Shown here: piece after piece, positions 13,135-17,922 of the stretch
How the letters are laid out: every line of letters begins with the position of its first letter
How positions within the stretch are numbered: position 1 is the first letter of the stretch
NCBI GenBank assembly: GCA_963768165.1
Contig: CAVYHJ010000022.1
Span: 1 to 17,922 of the forward strand
Direction of reading: 5' to 3'
DNA from: CAVYHJ01 sp963768165 [NCBI: uncultured bacterium]
Lineage (GTDB): Bacteria; UBP4; UBA4092
DNA: 17,922 bases
Notes under the pieces: model-generated
Databases searched by the model: none
What the model saw: only the letters and a program-made list of their open reading frames with translations
What the model was told of the DNA's origin: nothing
Program-made: the position numbers and the translations under genes

Positions 13135-15672
13135 TTATTTGGTTGTATCTCCCAACTTATAAATCTCCAATCCTGCTTTTTTAAGTATCACAGGAAAATT
13201 CTTCACCGCTCTTTTATCATAATCTTTAATCTCATTATTCAGCTTGTCCCAGGCGATCAGGTATGGATTTATTTTCTTTCCCGTGTCTCTCTCCGGTCCA
13301 AATTTCCACCCATCTCTAAATCGTTCCACATTATACCGTCCATGTTCCATCTCTGCCATGATTTCGATTTGTTCGTCTGTAAATCCAGAAAATTGTTTAC
13401 TCTCTTGGGATGTTGCCGGTTTAATGCCATACCCTATCTTGCGTAATATGGTTTCTGCGTATAAAACCTGTTGCCGATTGGATTCTCTCAAATTCTCCGG
13501 TAGCGCACTCCAGGGACGCATGGATAAATCTTTAGGTGTATTCTTATTTTCTTCGATATATTTTTCATGTACCGCTTGCGCTGCCAAATCGAGATGGTCC
13601 TTGGTTATTTCGGATTTGTGTGGATGTAATAAAACACTTAAGGTCATGGTATCATTCGGAAACCATAATAAACCGGGGGCATTCAGCCATGAAGAATCTT
13701 TATAAAGTTCCGTTGCGGCTCCCCCGGAGGATTCGATAATTGCCACCGTCGCGCCCATTGCCAAAGCCAATCTATATTCAAAAGAAGAAATTTCTCCACC
13801 ATTGATCCCTAAAACGATAATGTCAGATACATTGACACCGGATGAAATTAAATCCGACCAATACTGAAGTGGTTGACTGGGACTAAAATCGTCACCGATT
13901 TCAATTAACTCATCGTAATTATCCCCAGGCTTGATTATGTTAGAAGTCTTGGTGGGTAAGTATCCGATTAGTTTAGTATTTATTTTTTCATCTTTTCGTA
14001 AGGTTCCAACGATGGAATCAATCAGACCAGGAATCCCGGCATTGGTCCCGCCAGATATTATCGTTCCTTCAAAAGTTTCAAACGCATGTAATAAGGAATC
14101 AGAATATTGTTTGAGACCATTTTCACTTTTCGGATGAGTGCTTCCCACCAAAATAATAATAGGTTTTTTATAAAGGGTCTCGGAAATCTTTTGTGGAGAC
14201 CTGCTTTGGATGGCAAGTTGTAATAGTCTCTGTACCCAACTATATTCTTTGGAAAATTCCTTTGCCCCATTGACCTGATTCAAAAATCTCATTTCCGAAT
14301 CAAACACACTTACGGGTAGGCACGATTCTTTAGAGTTGCATAAATGAATAGCTTTGGCATAATTACATAAACTGTCCATCGGTTCGTCCAATAAAAGATA
14401 CAATCGTGCCATGGTAAAATAAGCCCAGGGCAATTCAAGACCTGCTTCCGCATGGCTCTTACAGGATCGAATCCCTGTCAATAATATATGCCGGAGCAAA
14501 GGCAGGAACCGGGTATCACGCAGAGCTACTATTTCATATTCCACATAGGAAGCCAGAAGATAAGGATTATGAGGGTTGCAATGATACGCCAATTGATATA
14601 ATCTCCGGGTCTCAGCTTCTTTTCCTTCGATATTTCGATAACTCCATGCCAGAAAAGCCAATGCCTGCGCACGAATCCTATCAGGTTGTTTCTCATATTT
14701 AAATATATTCTCAGAATCCAGTTCATTCGGTTTGGCGACAGTTTCCAAATAACTCTGACCTTTTCGATATTCCTCACTTTTTGGATTTGTCCGATTTACA
14801 TGACAAAGAGCATGACCGAGTTCTAATAAAATCTCCTCTTTCTCTAAACAATCTGTATTCGTAAAGGGTGTTAAGACATCCACCATTTTTTTCCAATCCC
14901 AGGAATCTTTCGCTATTCTAGCGATACTCAGCGCAATTCTTGGTTTATTTTTAGGTTCGGGTTCATGGTCTAAAATAGTCGTCAAGGTTTTAATTTCTTC
15001 TTCCATCTTTTTCTTGTCCATATAAGCGCCGTAATTTAACTTATAGGTATCCACTTCTTTGACAAACCGGGTGATAATATCATCCCCATCCTCCAATAAC
15101 GCCGCTAATCGGGCAGACTCACGGGTCCATTGAACGGGGACTTTAAAATCATTTTTGTATAGTCGATCATGGCTCATATCCGCCCAGGCGTGTTGCAGAA
15201 GGGTTCGTACTTGAATTTCTGCATTTCGTTTTCCAATCTCGTTCACCGGAATATCTATCCCCAAAATCTTCTTCTCATGGATTTGAACAATATAATGAAA
15301 TCCACGATACCCGAATTCTGTGGGTTTTAAACGTAGACTGACATCCTGGCTATTTTTCTCATCAATAAAAAAATGATCTTTAATAAATTGACCAATTAAA
15401 TCCATCTCATCCAATGTATGGACAATGACTCGCGCCCCGCATAAATCCATCAAGTCATGGACGGGATCAGCATAATCTTTCGCTGAGCGTATGGCTTTCC
15501 TTGTAAAACTGGATAATGATTTGGGTCGCGATTGTACAATGGCTAAAGGAGCATAGATATTACAGGCTTTCTCCATGATTTCTTGGAGTGTTTTTGCATA
15601 GATTTTATAATGCGGGTATTCCTCTTTATATGTTTCAATTTGATGTTTGTAGTTCGCTTCGGTTTTATCCAT
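13135..15672 (-). CDS. RelA/SpoT-type synthetase fused to TPR, SLOG and RyR domains, 845 aa
   Basis: Domain order: residues 11-208 are a (p)ppGpp-synthetase-type domain with SRPKSLSSFTRK (48-59), DLCGARV with Asp76, EFGYRGFHY (119-127) and AEIQVRT with Glu152, so the catalytic residues are kept; no hydrolase (HD) domain precedes it. Residues about 235-460 are helical repeats of TPR type. Residues about 502-683 are a SLOG nucleotide-binding domain of the TRPM/LOG kind: IIILVGSTHP, the phosphate loop SGGTNAGIPG (540-549), IIVLGINGGE. Residues about 763-841 match the RyR domain (MEHGRYNVERFRDGWKFGPERD..., ending GLEIYKL). The protein may make a nucleotide signal and respond to another. The start at 15672 follows GGAGG by 6 nt; the longer GTG start at 15693 lacks this. 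It follows the Nudix gene by 27 bp. The product nucleotide is unknown. Confidence 0.92.
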   Translation of the reverse strand: MDKTEANYKHQIETYKEEYPHYKIYAKTLQEIMEKACNIYAPLAIVQSRPKSLSSFTRKAIRSAKDYADPVHDLMDLCGARVIVHTLDEMDLIGQFIKDHFFIDEKNSQDVSLRLKPTEFGYRGFHYIVQIHEKKILGIDIPVNEIGKRNAEIQVRTLLQHAWADMSHDRLYKNDFKVPVQWTRESARLAALLEDGDDIITRFVKEVDTYKLNYGAYMDKKKMEEEIKTLTTILDHEPEPKNKPRIALSIARIAKDSWDWKKMVDVLTPFTNTDCLEKEEILLELGHALCHVNRTNPKSEEYRKGQSYLETVAKPNELDSENIFKYEKQPDRIRAQALAFLAWSYRNIEGKEAETRRLYQLAYHCNPHNPYLLASYVEYEIVALRDTRFLPLLRHILLTGIRSCKSHAEAGLELPWAYFTMARLYLLLDEPMDSLCNYAKAIHLCNSKESCLPVSVFDSEMRFLNQVNGAKEFSKEYSWVQRLLQLAIQSRSPQKISETLYKKPIIILVGSTHPKSENGLKQYSDSLLHAFETFEGTIISGGTNAGIPGLIDSIVGTLRKDEKINTKLIGYLPTKTSNIIKPGDNYDELIEIGDDFSPSQPLQYWSDLISSGVNVSDIIVLGINGGEISSFEYRLALAMGATVAIIESSGGAATELYKDSSWLNAPGLLWFPNDTMTLSVLLHPHKSEITKDHLDLAAQAVHEKYIEENKNTPKDLSMRPWSALPENLRESNRQQVLYAETILRKIGYGIKPATSQESKQFSGFTDEQIEIMAEMEHGRYNVERFRDGWKFGPERDTGKKINPYLIAWDKLNNEIKDYDKRAVKNFPVILKKAGLEIYKLGDTTK

Positions 15673-15699
15673 ATCTTTCCTCCCGCTTTCCACTTGATT

Positions 15700-16113
15700 T
15701 TAAATCTTGGTTTTAGTATTCCAATAATATAGTAATCCGGCATCATTTAAAAATGTAATTTTATAATGGGATAGTTCAGACTGTCCTATCCAGGAATAAT
15801 CACTGGATTCCTCGTTCAGTACTAATTCCCCCGAATAGGTGCATACAAAATATAAATTGATACAATGCATTTTACCGGGTTCAAAAGGTAGACTGTCTTG
15901 ATAGAAAAGAAACTTGTAAGAGATACATTCCAGATTGGTTTCTTCTTTTAATTCTTTATGTATCGTCTGTTCAATGGGATATCCATAGTCAATTTTACCG
16001 CCGGGGAGACACCATAATCCCGGCATATATTCCGTGCTGGATCTTTTTAATAGGAGACATTGATTGTCTTTATTGGCAAGGATCAATCGTACCACCGGAA
16101 CTGGAAATTCCAT
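15700..16113 (-). CDS. Nudix (MutT-like) protein with an altered Nudix box, 137 aa
   Basis: Nudix hydrolases cleave nucleoside diphosphates linked to another group, such as ADP-ribose, NADH or alarmones. The fold is clear: VVRLILANKDNQCLLLKR at 7-24, then MPGLWCLPGGK (30-40) and the Nudix helix. The box should read G-x5-E-x7-R-E-U-x-E-E-x-G-U; here it is G39-x5-Tyr45-x7-Lys53-Glu54-Leu-x-Glu57-Glu58-x-Asn60-Leu61. The three metal-binding glutamates of the helix stay, but the first Glu, the Arg and the Gly are changed. It may therefore be weakly active or a nucleotide reader. The start is the ATG at 16113 with AGAGG 5 nt before it; a GTG lies at 16119. It is the first gene of the operon, directly behind a strong promoter. 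Length is normal. Its partner genes suggest a substrate such as ADP-ribose or an alarmone (inference). Confidence 0.9.
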   Translation of the reverse strand: MEFPVPVVRLILANKDNQCLLLKRSSTEYMPGLWCLPGGKIDYGYPIEQTIHKELKEETNLECISYKFLFYQDSLPFEPGKMHCINLYFVCTYSGELVLNEESSDYSWIGQSELSHYKITFLNDAGLLYYWNTKTKI

Positions 16114-16168
16114 TTCCACCTCTCATCCTTTTATTTCATCCTGAATGACTTGGTTTTAATTCCTGCAT

Positions 16169-16198
16169 ATTCTACGTCTGATAATGTAACTCTGTCAA
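16169..16198 (-). promoter_or_regulatory. Sigma-70 type promoter of the Nudix/RelA-SLOG-RyR/DUF4062/TIR operon
   Basis: On the minus strand a perfect TTGACA (16198-16193) is followed after 18 bp by TAGAAT (16174-16169). The predicted start near 16162 gives a leader of about 50 nt to the Nudix ATG at 16113. This supports treating 11125-16113 as one unit, separate from the WD40 gene upstream. Confidence 0.65.
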
Positions 16199-16238
16199 TG
16201 CAAAGTTCTGTTATTGAATCGGTTTAATAGACCTTATC

Positions 16239-16293
16239 CTGCGAAGACCAAGCGAACCTGAAGCGAAGCACAAGCGGAGGGGAAGCGGAGCAG
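16239..16293. repeat. Five units of an 11-bp phased degenerate repeat (core AAGCG / CGCTT)
   Basis: AAGCG begins at 16250, 16261, 16272 and 16283, exactly 11 bp apart, and a fifth partial unit shares GCG at 16241-16243. Units vary after the core (AACCTG, AAGCAC, GAGGGG, GAGCAG). On the minus strand, which is the RNA strand for the WD40 gene, this gives pyrimidine-rich CGCTT units spaced 11 nt apart. Confidence 0.75.
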
Positions 16294-16297
16294 GTAC

Positions 16298-16318
16298 GGA
16301 GGTGTTCCGAACACCTCC
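16298..16318. other. Perfect 9-bp stem hairpin (GGAGGTGTT-CCG-AACACCTCC)
   Basis: The arms 16298-16306 and 16310-16318 are perfectly complementary around a 3-base loop. No T-run follows on either strand, so it is not a typical factor-independent terminator. Lying about 150 bp past the WD40 stop, it could still protect or end that transcript. Confidence 0.75.
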
Positions 16319-16381
16319 ACACCGATTATCATAAAGAATCTGAATTTATTGAACTTAGGCAGGTCTTTTTTCCCGTTTTTA

Positions 16382-16409
16382 AATCTGCAATCTGAAATCT
16401 AAAACCTGA
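16382..16409. repeat. Four tandem 7-bp units (consensus AATCTGA)
   Basis: The units are AATCTGC, AATCTGA, AATCTAA and AACCTGA, followed by a partial AATT. Heptamer arrays of this sort occur between genes in some bacterial genomes; no function can be assigned here. Confidence 0.6.
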
Positions 16410-16467
16410 AATTACTTTTATTATATCTCCCTTTTTGTCAATTCCAAATTTTGTCCTACTATTATCT

Positions 16468-17922
16468 TTAGGATGCGGGTGGGCGCTCGATGAGTTTTAA
16501 GAAATAAACCATACCACCCCCATCTCCTGCCACAATTGTTTTCCCTTGAGGATCAAGACTAATGGAAGTAATCGCGGCTTCACCATAGAAGGTAGCTAAT
16601 TCCTTGCCTGCAATGATGTCCCATATTTTTAAGGTTTTATCACTCAATCCTGAAACCCCATATCGTCCATCTGGTGTCACAGCTAAACAATCTACTTTGC
16701 CATTATGTCCGCTAAGGGTACGAATTTTTCTACCAGCTACCAAATCCCACACATTCAAAGTACTGTTCCACCCCCCGGAAATCGCATATCGTCCATCCGG
16801 AGTTATTGCTACACAAGTTACAGCATAATTAAATCCGCGGAGGGTATTGAATTCTCTGCCAGTTTTCAAATCCCACACCAAAGTCTCGTCATTTGACCCG
16901 GATACCATATGTCTCCCTCTTGGCGTTATTGCTAAAAATTTTATCCAATTAGTATGTCCGCGGAGGGTATGGAGTTCTTTGCCAGTCTCCAACTCCCACA
17001 CTTTCAATGTATTATCCCCTGATCCGGAAACCGCATATCGTCCACTTGGCGTTACTGCTACACACGTTATCTCATGTTTATGTCCACTAAGAGTATGTAG
17101 TTCACTTCCAGTTTCCAAATTCCATACCTTCAAGGTATGGTCCATTGACCCAGAAACTGCATACCGCCCATCTGTCGTTACCACTACACACTCTACAAAC
17201 CCAGTATGTCCTCTGAGAGTACAGAACTCTTTGCCAGTCGTCAAATCCCACACTTTCAATGTATTGTCATACGATCCGGAAATCGCATACCGCTCATTCG
17301 GCATTACCGTTAGACAACTTATACCATAAGTATGTCCATTGAGTGAATGGAGTTCCTTTCCGTTTTCCAAATCCCAAACTTTCAATGTCCCGTCCGCTGA
17401 TCCGGAAATCATATATCGTTTATCCGGAGTTACCGCTACATAAGTTATTGCATAATTGTGTCTGTTATGGGCAATGGGTTCGTTGTTGGTCTCTAAATTC
17501 CAAACCTTCAGGGTTTCATCGCTTGATCCTGAAACCACATACCGACCATTCGGAGTTATTGCAACACAATTAACCCCACCAGTATGTCCATGAAGTATAC
17601 GAAGTTCTTTTCCGGTCTCCAAATCCCACACTTTCAAGGTTTTGTCCCACGACCCTGAAACCACATACCGACCATTCGGAGTTATTGCAACACAATTTAC
17701 CGAATCAGTATGTCCGAGGAGGGTACGCAGCTCCCTGCCAGTCTCCAAATCCCACACTTTCAAGGTCTTGTCCCGCGACCCAGATATAGCATACCGTCCA
17801 TCCGGAGTTACCGCGACACAATTTACCGAATCAGTATGCCCGCTGAGGATATGCAGCTCCCTACAGGTCTCCATATCCCACACCTTCAAAGTCGAGTCCC
17901 CGTATCCTGATCCAGATATTGT
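16468..17922 (-). CDS. WD40 tandem-repeat protein, C-terminal 484 residues (5' end cut by window edge)
   Basis: The frame is open to the right edge, so the N-terminus, which could hold an effector or ATPase domain, is not seen. The visible part is about eleven WD40 repeats of 42 residues with consensus GHTxxVxCVAVTPDGRYAxSGSxDxTLKVWDLETGKELxTL, plus a divergent final half blade ending ERPPAS. Eleven to twelve blades would fit one large or two smaller propellers, a scaffold for protein binding. One repeat, near 16880, lacks a codon (TLVWDL instead of TLKVWDL). Repeat ends and starts are very alike at the DNA level, so copy number may vary between strains. It is separated from the Nudix operon by that operon's own promoter, but points the same way. 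Partners are unknown; the neighbouring TIR-WD40 protein has far more divergent blades. Confidence 0.93.
   Translation of the reverse strand, partial: TISGSGYGDSTLKVWDMETCRELHILSGHTDSVNCVAVTPDGRYAISGSRDKTLKVWDLETGRELRTLLGHTDSVNCVAITPNGRYVVSGSWDKTLKVWDLETGKELRILHGHTGGVNCVAITPNGRYVVSGSSDETLKVWNLETNNEPIAHNRHNYAITYVAVTPDKRYMISGSADGTLKVWDLENGKELHSLNGHTYGISCLTVMPNERYAISGSYDNTLKVWDLTTGKEFCTLRGHTGFVECVVVTTDGRYAVSGSMDHTLKVWNLETGSELHTLSGHKHEITCVAVTPSGRYAVSGSGDNTLKVWELETGKELHTLRGHTNWIKFLAITPRGRHMVSGSNDETLVWDLKTGREFNTLRGFNYAVTCVAITPDGRYAISGGWNSTLNVWDLVAGRKIRTLSGHNGKVDCLAVTPDGRYGVSGLSDKTLKIWDIIAGKELATFYGEAAITSISLDPQGKTIVAGDGGGMVYFLKLIERPPAS
16560..17922 (-). repeat. 126-bp coding tandem repeats of the WD40 gene
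   Basis: Blocks recur every 126 bp (42 codons). For example, the 44 bases at 17528-17571 recur without change at 17654-17697, and CGAATCAGTA recurs at 17701 and 17827. The two right-hand units are the most alike, suggesting recent duplication or gene conversion. Confidence 0.9.

Larger units (their letters stand above)
16114..16467. other. 354-bp spacer between the WD40 gene and the Nudix operon
   Basis: It contains, from the WD40 side, a 7-bp repeat block (16382-16409), a strong hairpin (16298-16318), an 11-bp phased GC-richer repeat (about 16239-16293), and the operon promoter (16169-16198). No coding frame is supported. The GC-richer central part stands out against the AT-rich flanks. Confidence 0.7.

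Noticed and set aside
16298-16318. Hairpin as a factor-independent terminator
   Set aside because: No T-run follows the stem on either strand.
16604-17910. Plus-strand frames across the WD40 gene, with repeated segments
   Set aside because: They exist only because the 126-bp WD40 repeats are read on the wrong strand.
16468-17922. CRISPR-like regular repeats
   Set aside because: Repeats of 126 bp are in frame and encode WD40 blades; there are no unique spacers between short repeats.

Overview
This AT-rich window (hand-counted stretches run from about 30% to 50% GC) reads as a bacterial defence or accessory island. Almost everything after the first kilobase lies on the minus strand. The genome probably belongs to an uncultured or environmental bacterium. 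Long WD40 tandem proteins, multidomain signalling fusions and DNA methyltransferases are common in groups such as Cyanobacteria, Chloroflexota and Planctomycetota, but no gene here fixes the phylum. No rRNA, tRNA, CRISPR array, integrase or intact transposase was seen.

Layout by increasing coordinate. (1) 1-1010 looks like ordinary chromosome: a 5'-complete, 3'-truncated aldo/keto reductase (minus) with a good promoter, and a divergent small membrane protein (plus). (2) 1011-2177 is degraded: one small minus-strand gene of unknown function (1426-1755) between two possible gene remnants. (3) 2178-7849 is a tight four-gene minus-strand operon: a DNA methyltransferase with an SPPY motif, a protein kinase fused to an ORC/CDC6-like AAA ATPase, a protein of unknown function, and a ThyX-like flavin thymidylate synthase with a variant signature. 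(4) 8038-10845 is a large DNA N6-adenine methyltransferase of the type III-like Mod kind, with a shortened guanylate-kinase-like P-loop domain at its N-terminus and no restriction partner in view. (5) 11125-16113 is a second tight four-gene operon with its own promoter: a Nudix protein, a RelA/SpoT-synthetase-TPR-SLOG-RyR fusion, a stand-alone DUF4062 protein, and a TIR-WD40 protein. (6) 16468-17922 is the 3' part of a protein made of about eleven near-identical WD40 repeats, followed by a 350-bp spacer with an 11-bp phased repeat, a strong hairpin and a 7-bp repeat.

Interpretation. Operon (5) combines a predicted nucleotide-producing enzyme (RelA-type synthetase), an NAD-consuming effector candidate (TIR), predicted nucleotide sensors (SLOG, RyR) and a possible nucleotide hydrolase or reader (Nudix). 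It looks like a self-contained nucleotide-signalling immune system. Operon (3) combines DNA marking (methyltransferase), a kinase/ATPase switch and a thymidylate-metabolism enzyme, which is an unusual set for a defence system. These are the two best candidates for undescribed systems. Both assignments rest on domain recognition by eye and on gene spacing; the immune role itself is inference.
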